Source: Pseudomonadales bacterium (GTDB lineage: Bacteria > Pseudomonadota > Gammaproteobacteria > Pseudomonadales > DT-91). From it: DNA of 9,425 bases. Position 1 is the stretch's first letter. Each line of letters begins with the position of its first letter. The DNA lies in NCBI GenBank assembly GCA_013215025.1, contig JABSRR010000008.1, positions 20,976 through 30,400 on the forward strand, written 5' to 3'. Made by a program: the position numbers and the translations under genes. Below, piece after piece: positions 1-7,332 of this stretch. The notes under the pieces were generated by a model, which was not told where the DNA came from, ran no database searches, and worked only from the letters and a program-made list of their open reading frames with translations.

Positions 1-860
1 GTTGATTCAATCGATTTTTGCGCAATCATATATTCCATAGAATCCTTTGGAAAATCTTTATGCGTAAATGCAAAGCGAATCTCAACTTTATCTTTATTAA
101 TCGGCGTCACTAACACCATCAATAATGTTTCAGATAGTCCAGAAATACGCGTAAACTTCTGCCCTGCGCCGTTCTGAACCGTATGCACCGATGAATCGAT
201 TTCTTTTACGCTACCATCTGGCTGAGGAATGGATCGCTTACCCATTGCCTTAGATGAACGAATATGGCCATCGTAAGTTGTTTTACCTTCGGGCACAGCC
301 TCCATCGCATGCACATATTTAAAATGTGCGACATCTACACCGTTCTCGGCAATTTCCTGCACATTTGTATCAATCTCCCACATGTATCGATCTAGTTCAA
401 TCCAGCCGGGCTGGCCGATTTCTTCGTGATCCATAACATCAAAGAAAGGCGCCTTATTTTCCGGGTGATACCAAGCCCAAATCACCTGATTTTTTTCGAC
501 TGTTGGATACACATGCATACACTGCTTGTCTTTTATTTTTGGCGGTATTTGCTTGGCATAAGGCACATCGGTAGCTACACCTTTGGTATTGAACGACCAT
601 GCGTGAAAAGGACAGCGCAGAGAGTCGCCATCAACTTGACTGCCATAGCCTAAGTGCGCGCCCATATGCGGGCAATAGGCATCTAACAGGCCAACTTCAC
701 CGTGCTCATTGCGAAATAAAACCATTTCACGATCAAAGTATTCTAATGGCTTTATGTCACCAACCGCCAATTCGTCAGAGTAACCGACAAAATACCATCC
801 AAACGGTATCGATTGCGGCAGTCGCGGGCCGCTATGTGTACTAAAAATTATATCCGTCAT
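1..860 (-). CDS. KshA-like Rieske [2Fe-2S] oxygenase, large subunit (partial, C-terminus outside window)
   Basis: Reading leftwards from an ATG at 858-860 there is an open frame of 286 codons with no stop before the window edge. A GAGG ribosome binding site lies about 8 bases before the start. An N-terminal Rieske domain carries Cys63-Pro-His65 and, 17 residues on, Cys83-Pro-Phe-His86, the four ligands of a [2Fe-2S] cluster. Further on, the stretch ENGVDVAHFKYVH has Asp176, His179 and His184, matching the bridging Asp and two His ligands of the mononuclear iron in 3-ketosteroid 9-alpha-hydroxylase (KshA) and related Neverland-type oxygenases. The third iron ligand, an Asp expected near residue 300, lies outside. 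Family members are about 350-400 residues, so roughly a quarter is missing. Such enzymes hydroxylate steroids or other hydrophobic rings using electrons from a separate reductase, which is not visible here. The gene is 106 bp downstream of the amidohydrolase on the same strand, so co-transcription is likely. The substrate is inferred only at family level. Confidence 0.88.
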   Translation of the reverse strand, partial: MTDIIFSTHSGPRLPQSIPFGWYFVGYSDELAVGDIKPLEYFDREMVLFRNEHGEVGLLDAYCPHMGAHLGYGSQVDGDSLRCPFHAWSFNTKGVATDVPYAKQIPPKIKDKQCMHVYPTVEKNQVIWAWYHPENKAPFFDVMDHEEIGQPGWIELDRYMWEIDTNVQEIAENGVDVAHFKYVHAMEAVPEGKTTYDGHIRSSKAMGKRSIPQPDGSVKEIDSSVHTVQNGAGQKFTRISGLSETLLMVLVTPINKDKVEIRFAFTHKDFPKDSMEYMIAQKSIES

Positions 861-966
861 CTTATTATCCTCAGTATCTGATTTAACCGCCGACACTATG
901 TCAACGGCTAATTACACTGCATAAGCTTCACGATTAAGCATTTGCAGTAGCAATCAAGCCTACGGC

Positions 967-2172
967 CTAAGCGGCTTGATTAAATTGATGCTTGTGTGGA
1001 CCAATCTTTTCAGCAATAGCCCGGCAGCGAGCATAGTCCAAACCATAAAACTCAATCGCGTTAAGACCAAGAATACGGTCTAATTCTTGACTTGGGATGC
1101 CACTAAAACATTCCTGCATTTGGCTAGCAGTTTTTGGCCATGTTCCCTCTGGATGCGGGTAATCTGTGCCCCACATGAGGTTATTAATGCCAATATCGTG
1201 ACGCGCATCTACCGACTGCCTATCCATCAGGGCCGAGGCACCAACACGAATATTGCGGGTAAAATATTCTGACGGCTTCATCGTGAGATGGGTACGAAAG
1301 TCACCCAACTTGCCGGAAGTGTGTTTCACAGAGGCTCGAATATCCATCATTTCAATCATGCCTGGAATCCAAAACTCACCCACTTCAGTCATCGCAAATT
1401 TTAATTTAGGGAAGAACTCAAATACGCCGCCCATGATCATGGTCCAGACTGAACGTGCTGGCCACCAGTGAAACTCCATCAGGTAAACAGCAACGGCGCC
1501 CGGCAAAGTCATATCTTTTTCATCTGAAGGGCCTGAATGCGTATGCACCACCATATCTAATTCAGAGCAGGCTTCCCAGATAGGGTAATACACTGGCGAG
1601 TTATAGGCGGGATACTCACCCCAAACTGACGGAATCAATATACCTTTTAAGCCATTGGCATGCGCCCACTTAATTTCCTCAACCGCTTTCGGGATGTCGT
1701 AGCACATTGGCACAATAGCTAAGCCAATACGTCGCTCTGGCGACTCAGCCACAAACTCTGCGATCCAGCGATTGTGCGCTTGCGCACCAGCCCACTGTAA
1801 TTCAGGGTCGACATTCCAAGTTTTTAAACCTAAGTCGGCGCCGAATGGCGGCGAGTTATGTTCGGTAATACCGTCAGGAAATAAAACCTCGGCAACCACA
1901 CCATCATTGTCTAAAACGCCGTTACGAATATCTGAAACGTAGGCACCTTTTAACTCTTCTTCAATGCCCTGACGCCATTTGTTATTGAACTCATCCAGTA
2001 AAAATGCCTTTTCTGCATTTTGGCGGATAGCAATCGACTCTTTCAATTCTTGATCAAATTGCGCGTGGTATTTAGATGGCAGGTACTCTTTATAACGCTC
2101 GGGCGGTAAGCCGGCGTGGCCATCGGTAGATATCATAATAAAACGATCTAAATCATTGTGTAATGTGCTCAT
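967..2172 (-). CDS. Amidohydrolase-superfamily metal-dependent hydrolase (COG2159 / Amidohydro_2 type)
   Basis: This is a 401-residue cytoplasmic protein with no signal peptide or membrane segment. The start ATG has a GAGGA ribosome binding site 8 bases upstream. The N-terminal metal motif is Asp17-Gly-His19 (in STDGHAG), where ACMSD-type enzymes have His-x-His. VVHTHSG (His210, His212) forms the barrel-centre ligand region, MTEVGEFW (Glu263) follows, and GTDYPHPEGTWP (Asp337, His340) is the usual C-terminal catalytic/metal Asp motif. The protein ends with the NAIEFYG-type helix common in this family. Together these mark a TIM-barrel hydrolase or decarboxylase of the Amidohydro_2 group. Members are frequent in steroid, aromatic and terpenoid degradation clusters, where substrates are often unknown. 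The gene is upstream of, and probably co-transcribed with, the Rieske oxygenase gene. A hydrolase or decarboxylase acting on a product of that oxygenase is plausible but inferred. Confidence 0.88.
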   Translation of the reverse strand: MSTLHNDLDRFIMISTDGHAGLPPERYKEYLPSKYHAQFDQELKESIAIRQNAEKAFLLDEFNNKWRQGIEEELKGAYVSDIRNGVLDNDGVVAEVLFPDGITEHNSPPFGADLGLKTWNVDPELQWAGAQAHNRWIAEFVAESPERRIGLAIVPMCYDIPKAVEEIKWAHANGLKGILIPSVWGEYPAYNSPVYYPIWEACSELDMVVHTHSGPSDEKDMTLPGAVAVYLMEFHWWPARSVWTMIMGGVFEFFPKLKFAMTEVGEFWIPGMIEMMDIRASVKHTSGKLGDFRTHLTMKPSEYFTRNIRVGASALMDRQSVDARHDIGINNLMWGTDYPHPEGTWPKTASQMQECFSGIPSQELDRILGLNAIEFYGLDYARCRAIAEKIGPHKHQFNQAA

Positions 2173-2232
2173 AGCGCATCCTCGTCATCGTGCTTGTCTC
2201 AAACCGGGAAGGTTTCAGGCGGGTAATACATG

Positions 2233-2260
2233 TTATTGTTATGCTAGTTACCGCTATAAT
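2233..2260 (+). promoter_or_regulatory. Candidate promoter for ubiEJB (consensus TATAAT)
   Basis: A perfect -10 hexamer TATAAT lies at 2255-2260 on the plus strand. The best -35 partner is a weak TTATTG at 2233-2238, 16 bp upstream. It would give a leader of about 140 bases before ubiE. A second -10-like TACAAT lies nearer the gene at 2360-2365 but has no recognisable -35. The TATAAT overlaps the candidate -10 of the oppositely directed promoter, so the two could exclude each other. Confidence 0.3.
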
Positions 2261-2286
2261 TTAGTACGAAACTAGGCCCTTGTTAA
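2258..2286 (-). promoter_or_regulatory. Candidate sigma70 promoter for the amidohydrolase/oxygenase unit
   Basis: On the minus strand, TTAACA (2281-2286, five of six matches to the -35 consensus) is separated by exactly 17 bp from TAAATT (2258-2263, four of six matches to the -10). Transcription would begin near 2251 and leave a leader of about 80 bases before the start codon at 2172. Within that leader is a small 5-bp stem (AAACC 2201-2205 with GGTTT 2211-2215). The call rests on eye-matching to consensus only. Confidence 0.35.
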
Positions 2287-2405
2287 GCACCTAAACGTCA
2301 CATTACTGTTTCCTCACAGAAACAATGCACTATGACTGCCGCAAGCCAAGGATTTCCGCTACAATGCCAAAGTTTTATGCACACACTGTAATGTTCGATG
2401 AGACT

Positions 2406-3155
2406 ATGAGCGATAAAAATACTACCCACTTCGGCTATGAAACGGTTAATACCGATGAAAAAGCGGGCAAGGTCGCCGAGGTTTTCCACTCGGTAGCAGC
2501 AAAATATGACATTATGAACGATCTTATGTCAGCCGGTATTCACCGTATTTGGAAACAATTTACGATTGAGGCCAGCTGCGTTAGACGTGGCCATAAAGTC
2601 TTGGATATTGCCGGCGGTACCGGCGACTTAGCGGCCAAGTTCAGTAAAATTGTTGGCCCTGAGGGACAGGTTATTTTGTCTGATATCAATGCCTCGATGC
2701 TGAATGTCGGTCGCGATAAATTAACCGATAAAGGTCTAGTCAGTAATCTCGACTATGTTCAGGCCAATGCCGAATGCCTACCATTTGCTGACAATTTATT
2801 TGACTGCATCACCATCGCCTTTGGTCTGCGCAACGTTACTGATAAAGATCAGGCATTGCGCTCAATGTACCGAATTTTAAAACCCGGTGGCCGTCTACTG
2901 GTGCTAGAATTTTCAAAGCCACAGCACCAGCTACTGGAAAAAGCCTATGACCTTTATTCATTCAAGGTGCTGCCAAAAATGGGGCAACTGGTCGCTGACG
3001 ATGCCGATAGCTATCAGTATTTGGCTGAATCGATTCGTATGCATCCAGACCAGGCCACGTTAAAAGCGATGATTGACGAGGCCGGCTTTGACCGCAGCGA
3101 ATATCACAATATGACTGGCGGCATTGTCGCGCTGCACATCGGCGTAAAGTTATAA
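2406..3155 (+). CDS. ubiE: Ubiquinone/menaquinone biosynthesis C-methyltransferase UbiE
   Basis: UbiE uses S-adenosylmethionine to C-methylate the benzoquinol ring in ubiquinone synthesis (and demethylmenaquinol where menaquinone is made). The 249-residue product is almost the length of E. coli UbiE (251). It carries the family signature YDIMNDLMS (34-42), SAM motif [10 protein letters not shown] (66-74), the ribose-binding acidic residue Asp93, NAECLPF (121-127), FGLRNVTDK (139-147) and the second signature around [15 protein letters not shown] (156-170). The frame stays open upstream to an ATG at 2325. I chose the ATG at 2406 because [10 protein letters not shown] aligns with the E. coli N-terminus around TTHFG, whereas the extra 27 residues match nothing in the family. 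The Shine-Dalgarno sequence there is weak (GATGAG). Its stop codon abuts the ubiJ start directly, making this the first gene of a ubiEJB operon. Confidence 0.97.
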   Translation: MSDKNTTHFGYETVNTDEKAGKVAEVFHSVAAKYDIMNDLMSAGIHRIWKQFTIEASCVRRGHKVLDIAGGTGDLAAKFSKIVGPEGQVILSDINASMLNVGRDKLTDKGLVSNLDYVQANAECLPFADNLFDCITIAFGLRNVTDKDQALRSMYRILKPGGRLLVLEFSKPQHQLLEKAYDLYSFKVLPKMGQLVADDADSYQYLAESIRMHPDQATLKAMIDEAGFDRSEYHNMTGGIVALHIGVKL

Positions 3156-3818
3156 ATGGCTTCAGCGCAGCTTGCTAAACAACTGATCATCATACAGGGC
3201 ATTATCAATCGCGCGCTGGCCATTGATACCGAGTTTGCGGCTAAAATCAATCGCCTGGCAGGCAAGTCGCTGCGCCTAGAGTGTTCTCAACCGGCTATTG
3301 ATGTGATGCTGGTGATTGATCAGCAACGGATTCTTCTGCAAGCCTGTGACCCAGACGATATGCTCGAAATAGCAGTCAGCACCCATTTGCAAGGTAAGTT
3401 GAGTGCATTCATTGCAGTTGCCAGCAGCGATGATATGGCCGCAGCAATGATCAACAGCGATGTTCGTTTAATTGGCGACAGCCAGCTACTGATTGATTTA
3501 CGTGATGCGTTAAACCTGCTTGAGATAGACTGGGAATTTCACCTGGCTAGAATTGTCGGCGACGTGCCCGCACATGTGCTCGGCAATGCTGCTCGCACCT
3601 CAGCTGATCACCTGGCCCGAGTGCCGGCGATTTTTGCCCGCCATGTCAAAGAGTTTTTACAACAGGAAAGTCAGCTTTTACCAAGCCACAGCGATCTGCG
3701 CCCGCATCATCAACAGACCACCCAATTACGCCAGCAAATTGATCGCATTGAAGCAAAACTTCAACGTGCCAAACAGCTCATCGAGGATAGACGTCTAGCA
3801 CAGGATAGCGAGCAATAA
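3156..3818 (+). CDS. ubiJ: Ubiquinone biosynthesis accessory factor UbiJ (SCP2-domain protein)
   Basis: The 220-residue protein sits between ubiE and ubiB, the standard ubiJ position, and is close to E. coli UbiJ in size (201). In E. coli, UbiJ with UbiK scaffolds the soluble Ubi complex and binds the hydrophobic biosynthetic intermediates through its SCP2 domain. Here residues about 15-115 have the alternating strand/helix pattern of an SCP2 domain, followed by the conserved segment EIDWEFHLARIVGDVPAH (123-140). The C-terminal third (about 180-215) is rich in Gln, Arg, Glu and Leu in heptad-like spacing, consistent with the coiled coil through which UbiJ meets UbiK. The start ATG follows the ubiE stop with no gap and has no Shine-Dalgarno of its own, so translation is probably coupled to ubiE. 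Overall sequence is diverged, as is usual for UbiJ, and assignment leans on position as well as motifs. Confidence 0.92.
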   Translation: MASAQLAKQLIIIQGIINRALAIDTEFAAKINRLAGKSLRLECSQPAIDVMLVIDQQRILLQACDPDDMLEIAVSTHLQGKLSAFIAVASSDDMAAAMINSDVRLIGDSQLLIDLRDALNLLEIDWEFHLARIVGDVPAHVLGNAARTSADHLARVPAIFARHVKEFLQQESQLLPSHSDLRPHHQQTTQLRQQIDRIEAKLQRAKQLIEDRRLAQDSEQ

Positions 3819-3822
3819 GGAG
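3817..3822 (+). promoter_or_regulatory. Ribosome binding site setting the GTG start of ubiB
   Basis: AAGGAG overlaps the ubiJ stop codon (TAA at 3816-3818). It is 5 bases from the GTG at 3828 and only 3 bases from an overlapping ATG at 3826. The ATG frame closes after six codons, so the GTG is the real start. Confidence 0.75.
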
Positions 3823-3827
3823 AATAT

Positions 3828-5357
3828 GTGCGTCGCTTTTTATTAATCACATGGACTATGTTGTTTTATCGCTTGGATAGGTTTTTACCCAAAGCGCTTA
3901 TTCCCTTGCACATTCGCATTCTGCTCTGGCCGTTTTTATTATTCCCAAAACGCCACAGCCCAGCGGTAAGTTTACGTCTGGCACTGGAGCAGTTGGGGCC
4001 AATTTTTGTGAAATTTGGCCAAATGTTGTCGACCCGTAAAGACTTACTGGCTGACGACCTCGCCGATGAGCTAGCAAAACTTCAGGACCAAGTGCCGCCT
4101 TTTGCAGCAGAGCAAGCGTTTGCGATCATGTCGACAAGCCTTGGTCAACCTGTCGAGCAAGTCTTTGCCTCGATAGATCGCGAACCGCTAGCGTCGGCAT
4201 CTATTGCGCAAGTCCATAGCGCCATTCTCAACAACGGCCTTGAAGTCGTCGTCAAAGTAGTACGCCCTGGTATTCTTCAGGTGATCGAACTGGACATTCG
4301 TTTACTGCAGCGTCTGGCGCGATGGATAGAGCGATTTCACCCAGACGGTAAACGCCTGCATGCGATTGAAGTGGTAAACGATTATCGGCATACCATAGTT
4401 GATGAGCTAGATTTACAGAAAGAGGCTGCTAACACCTCGCAACTTAGGCGCAACTTCATCGACTCTGAACTTTTATATATCCCTGAAGTTTACTGGGACT
4501 ACTGCTCACGCAATATGATGGTTCAGGAACGTATTCACGGCATACCCGTCACCGATATCGCTCAACTACAGGCGCAAAACACCAATTTAAGAAAACTGGC
4601 AGAGCGCGGCGTTGAAATCTTCTTTACTCAAGTGTTTCGCGACAGCTTTTTCCATGCCGATATGCACCCCGGCAATATTTTTGTCTCTCGAGAAACACCA
4701 GAAAACCCAAAATATATTGGCATTGACTGTGCAATCATTGGCTCGCTGAGTGAATTTGATCAATATTATTTAGCCCGTAACTTGCTCGCCATTTTTCAAC
4801 GCGATTATCGTGCATTTGCAGAGCTGCACATTGAATGCGGCTGGGTACCAGCCGATACACGAGTTGGCGAGCTGGAAGCGGCTATTCGCAGCGTTTGCGA
4901 ACCAGTATTTGAGAAACCACTGGGAGAAATCTCATTTGGCTTATTATTACTCGATCTTTTCCGCACCGCACGCCGTTTTGATATGGAGGTGCAGCCCTCC
5001 TTAGTGCTGTTACAAAAAACCTTACTGAATATTGAGGGGCTTGGCCGCCAGCTTTATCCTGAGCTTGACTTGTGGCACACCGCCAAACCATTTTTAGAGA
5101 ACTGGATGCGCGAACGCTACTCCCCCAAGTCTTTACTGAAACAGCTGCAGCGTCAGGCACCAAGCCTACTAGAGCAATTGCCACAAGTGCCCGACTTGCT
5201 GTTTAACCGACTGAGTCATCAGCAGCCCGAACAGGCAGCGCAGACAAAGCTGCTGCAAAGTCTCAAGCAACAGCAAAAAATCAGCTGGCTATTGGCCAGC
5301 TGCTGCATGCTAAGCTCTGCTGTAGCAATCACTTTACTGGCCATCAAACTTTTCTGA
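3828..5357 (+). CDS. ubiB: UbiB, atypical protein kinase-like/ATPase of ubiquinone biosynthesis
   Basis: The 509-residue protein belongs to the ABC1/ADCK/UbiB family, which supports ubiquinone synthesis through ATPase activity at the inner membrane. The family hallmarks are in order: KxGQ motif Lys62-Phe-Gly-Gln65, the alanine-rich nucleotide loop [10 protein letters not shown] (121-130), the ATP-binding Lys143, the catalytic-loop equivalent HADMHPGN (276-283) and the metal-binding Asp300. Long stretches such as [15 protein letters not shown] and NPKYIGIDC equal E. coli UbiB. Two differences stand out. The residue after Asp300-Cys301 is Ala302 where E. coli has Gly. The C-terminus has a single hydrophobic helix (about 486-507) where E. 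coli UbiB (546 residues) has two. It begins with GTG behind a strong AAGGAG and closes the ubiEJB operon. In E. coli the tat genes follow ubiB; here they do not. Confidence 0.96.
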   Translation: MRRFLLITWTMLFYRLDRFLPKALIPLHIRILLWPFLLFPKRHSPAVSLRLALEQLGPIFVKFGQMLSTRKDLLADDLADELAKLQDQVPPFAAEQAFAIMSTSLGQPVEQVFASIDREPLASASIAQVHSAILNNGLEVVVKVVRPGILQVIELDIRLLQRLARWIERFHPDGKRLHAIEVVNDYRHTIVDELDLQKEAANTSQLRRNFIDSELLYIPEVYWDYCSRNMMVQERIHGIPVTDIAQLQAQNTNLRKLAERGVEIFFTQVFRDSFFHADMHPGNIFVSRETPENPKYIGIDCAIIGSLSEFDQYYLARNLLAIFQRDYRAFAELHIECGWVPADTRVGELEAAIRSVCEPVFEKPLGEISFGLLLLDLFRTARRFDMEVQPSLVLLQKTLLNIEGLGRQLYPELDLWHTAKPFLENWMRERYSPKSLLKQLQRQAPSLLEQLPQVPDLLFNRLSHQQPEQAAQTKLLQSLKQQQKISWLLASCCMLSSAVAITLLAIKLF

Positions 5358-5381
5358 TCTTATGCGGTCATACAGCTATGA

Positions 5382-5399
5382 CTCTTGCAGTGGCAAGAG
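5382..5399 (+). terminator. Perfect 7-bp hairpin just after ubiB
   Basis: CTCTTGC (5382-5388) and GCAAGAG (5393-5399) are exact inverted copies around a 4-base AGTG loop, 25 bases after the ubiB stop. There is no T run behind it, so it may be an mRNA 3'-end stabiliser or a pause site rather than a terminator on its own. Confidence 0.4.
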
Positions 5400-5446
5400 C
5401 GACCAGCTTTATTCGACCGACAACTATACTGTTATCACGTTTGTCT

Positions 5447-5494
5447 GAGATTTGCCGACACTGGTAATTTATTGGCAAATCTCGATGATTTTTT
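5447..5494 (+). terminator. Candidate rho-independent terminator of ubiEJB
   Basis: GAGATTTGCC (5447-5456) pairs perfectly with GGCAAATCTC (5474-5483). A G-T wobble and an A-T pair extend the stem inward to 12 bp, leaving a 13-base loop. Five bases after the stem comes a run of six T (5489-5494). The loop is larger and the T run a little further away than ideal, but this is the best terminator in the gap and would separate ubiEJB from the transporter gene. Confidence 0.6.
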
Positions 5495-5575
5495 GATGCA
5501 AATGTGTACAATGATTGTCCGGCTCGAATAATAAACAAAACAAACTAGGCCAAGCGCATCGCGCTTTCTGTATTT

Positions 5576-7090
5576 ATGTTAAGTAAAATAATGCGCCCGT
5601 TCACATTTCTGTTGATTGGCCAAGCAATTTCTCTTCTCGGCTCAGTCCTTACTGGCTTTGCACTTGCCGTTTGGGCATATCAGCAATCTGGCGAATCAGC
5701 CATGGTTTATGCGGCGATTGCGGTCGCCAATGGCTTACCCATCTTCTTGCTCGGCCCGATTGCAGGCGCAGCCGCAGATCGCTGGAACCGAAAACATATT
5801 ATCCTTGCCTCGCAGTTCGCCGCAATCAGCATGACCGCGGCACTGACGGTTCTCTATTACACTGAAACATTGGCCGTATGGCATATCATCACCTTGGTTG
5901 CGCTAAACTCGGTTTTCACGGCATTTGTACTACCCACCATCGCCGCCACTGTGCCATTGATGGTTCCCAAGGGTTTTTTAACCCGTGCAAATGGCTGTAT
6001 CGCCCTAGCATTTGGTTTAATTGAGCTAGCAAGCCCTCTTTTATCTGGCTCGCTTTATCAGGCCTTTGGTCTAATGCCGATTTTCATCATTGATATTGTT
6101 ACCTTTTCTATAGGTATTGCCACCATCATGTTGATTGGTATTCCTCAGCCACCCTCATCAACCGAGGCTGGCAAAGAGTTAGCGAAAGAAAGCTTTTGGC
6201 AGTCTATGCTGCATGGCTTTGCTTACCTACGCGATACAAAACCGATGCTTGAGCTGATCATATTTTTCTGTGTTGTGGCAAGCGCGATTCGCGCAATCAG
6301 CTTAATGGTGCAACCGATGATTTTGGGTTTTACCGATGCACAGGCGCTGGGGCAGGTTATGACTATCGCTGGCAGCGGCGCATTGCTAGGCTCAATTTTG
6401 CTGATACCGTTTCGAGATATGCAGCGTCACATACCGATTATTTTTGCCACCACGGCGGTGATTGCCGTAGCCGCAATCCTCACACCGATAACCACCAATA
6501 TCTTATTTCTGGCGATCGGCGGCTTCTTTTTAATGGCCTGTTTTCCAATTTTAGATACCCACTGCCGCACTTTATTTCAGCGCAAGATCGACCCCGCTTT
6601 ACTGGGAAGAATAATTGGTGCCCGAAATTTTGTATTGGGCATTTTTCAAACCTCAACCATCTTAGCCTGTGGCTGGCTAGCCGATGCAGTTTTTGAGCCG
6701 GCGATGCAGAATCAGCTGAGCTTCGCGAAACCGATGATCGATCTTTTTGGCTCGGGCAGCGGTCGCGGTATTGCAGTATTGATCAGCCTTATGGGGCTAT
6801 CTTTAGTCGCTATCCTGCTGATAGCGATGCGGCGAAAAAATTTACGCTGTATTGACTCTATCTTGCAAGATATTGATATACCTTGTCAGTTTGAACAGCA
6901 CCAAGAAGATGCGGAAGAACTCACCCAGAACACTCTGTCTGAGACGAGTGTCGAATCAGCGCCTAACGATGCTGACCTTGTTAGTCTTGCAGCGAACGCG
7001 AGTGAAACTATCTTGAATAGCGATGATGACAAAGATGGCAGGAATGGCGCGGATCGTGAATTCGCTCACAGTCATACTGCCACCGCATAA
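5576..7090 (+). CDS. MFS transporter, MFS_3 (EntS/macrolide-efflux-like) family, with acidic C-terminal tail
   Basis: The 504-residue integral membrane protein has about ten to twelve hydrophobic helices in two lobes (about 7-190 and 222-418) joined by a hydrophilic loop (190-222). Motif A of the major facilitator superfamily is clear: GPIAGAAADRWNRK (60-73), with Asp68, Arg69 and Arg72-Lys73. The N-terminal GQAISLLGSVLTGFALAVWAYQQSG is typical of the MFS_3 group, which includes the enterobactin exporter EntS and macrolide efflux pumps. That makes proton-driven export of a small molecule likely; the substrate cannot be told. EntS-type proteins end near residue 416; this one has an extra 85 or so residues (420-504), strongly acidic and Ser/Asn-rich, ending in HSHTATA, probably a disordered cytoplasmic tail. 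The ATG at 5576 has no ribosome binding site; the in-frame ATG at 5591 (MRPFTFLL) is an alternative and also poorly served. No neighbour indicates a siderophore or antibiotic pathway. Confidence 0.9.
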   Translation: MLSKIMRPFTFLLIGQAISLLGSVLTGFALAVWAYQQSGESAMVYAAIAVANGLPIFLLGPIAGAAADRWNRKHIILASQFAAISMTAALTVLYYTETLAVWHIITLVALNSVFTAFVLPTIAATVPLMVPKGFLTRANGCIALAFGLIELASPLLSGSLYQAFGLMPIFIIDIVTFSIGIATIMLIGIPQPPSSTEAGKELAKESFWQSMLHGFAYLRDTKPMLELIIFFCVVASAIRAISLMVQPMILGFTDAQALGQVMTIAGSGALLGSILLIPFRDMQRHIPIIFATTAVIAVAAILTPITTNILFLAIGGFFLMACFPILDTHCRTLFQRKIDPALLGRIIGARNFVLGIFQTSTILACGWLADAVFEPAMQNQLSFAKPMIDLFGSGSGRGIAVLISLMGLSLVAILLIAMRRKNLRCIDSILQDIDIPCQFEQHQEDAEELTQNTLSETSVESAPNDADLVSLAANASETILNSDDDKDGRNGADREFAHSHTATA

Positions 7091-7111
7091 TCCATCAAGC
7101 AGCACATCATT

Positions 7112-7156
7112 TTTAACTGCTGTCACTTTAATAGATGTCGCTTTAACTGCTGTCAC
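7112..7156. repeat. Three tandem 15-bp units (TTTAACTGCTGTCAC type)
   Basis: Units lie at 7112-7126, 7127-7141 and 7142-7156. The first and third are identical (TTTAACTGCTGTCAC, with the next T also shared) and the middle one (TTTAATAGATGTCGC) matches at 11 of 15 positions. The core AACTGCT recurs once more at 7159-7165, suggesting a decayed fourth unit. The array starts 22 bases after the stop of the MFS gene, in the gap between convergent genes. Confidence 0.75.
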
Positions 7157-7167
7157 TCAACTGCTGA

Positions 7168-7258
7168 GAACAGTCACTACAAATGGTAACTATAATTAGC
7201 AGTAACAATTAGCAGTTACAGATAGCAATTATAGTTAGCAACTACAGCCAGCGACTAA
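7168..7258. repeat. Seven degenerate tandem 13-bp units (A-R-T-T-A-G-C-A-R-Y-T-A-C type)
   Basis: The stretch divides into consecutive 13-mers at 7168, 7181, 7194, 7207, 7220, 7233 and 7246. All seven have G at position 6 and A at position 12. The best pair (AATTAGCAGTAAC at 7194 and AATTAGCAGTTAC at 7207) differs at one base, and AGTTAGCAACTAC at 7233 is close to both. The core AGCAGTT is the reverse complement of the AACTGCT core in the 15-bp array just before it. A 13-bp period is not a multiple of three, so the array is not coding. Beyond it, 7259-7332 shows nothing I can assign. Confidence 0.7.
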
Positions 7259-7332
7259 ACAGCCCCACATACACTAAACCTAAGTGGTGCTGATTGATAA
7301 GCGCCCTGATGCCTTTATAGCAAGCTCAGCGA

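Noticed and set aside
899..904. Perfect TTGACA on the minus strand before the oxygenase gene, as a -35 box
   Set aside because: At 17 bp spacing the -10 would be TCAGAT, placing the transcript start at the ribosome binding site; no better -10 is present.
2307..2324. Inverted repeat TGTTTC / GAAACA as an operator or terminator
   Set aside because: The stem is 6 bp, AT-rich and has no T run; such repeats occur by chance.
2325..2405. In-frame 27-codon extension at the start of ubiE
   Set aside because: It resembles no UbiE N-terminus, and the ATG at 2406 gives a protein of family length whose first residues align with E. coli UbiE.
5493..5512. TTGATG and TACAAT as a promoter for the MFS gene
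   Set aside because: The spacing is only 8 bp, far too short for sigma70; no alternative -35 at the right distance was found.
6956..7156. Minus-strand frame with a VTAVKATSIKVTAVK-like repeat
   Set aside because: The peptide repeat is only the 15-bp DNA array read in triplets, and the rest runs antisense to the MFS tail with no homology or ribosome binding site seen.
7112..7258. CRISPR array
   Set aside because: Units are 13-15 bp, directly abutting, without unique spacers, and no cas genes are present.
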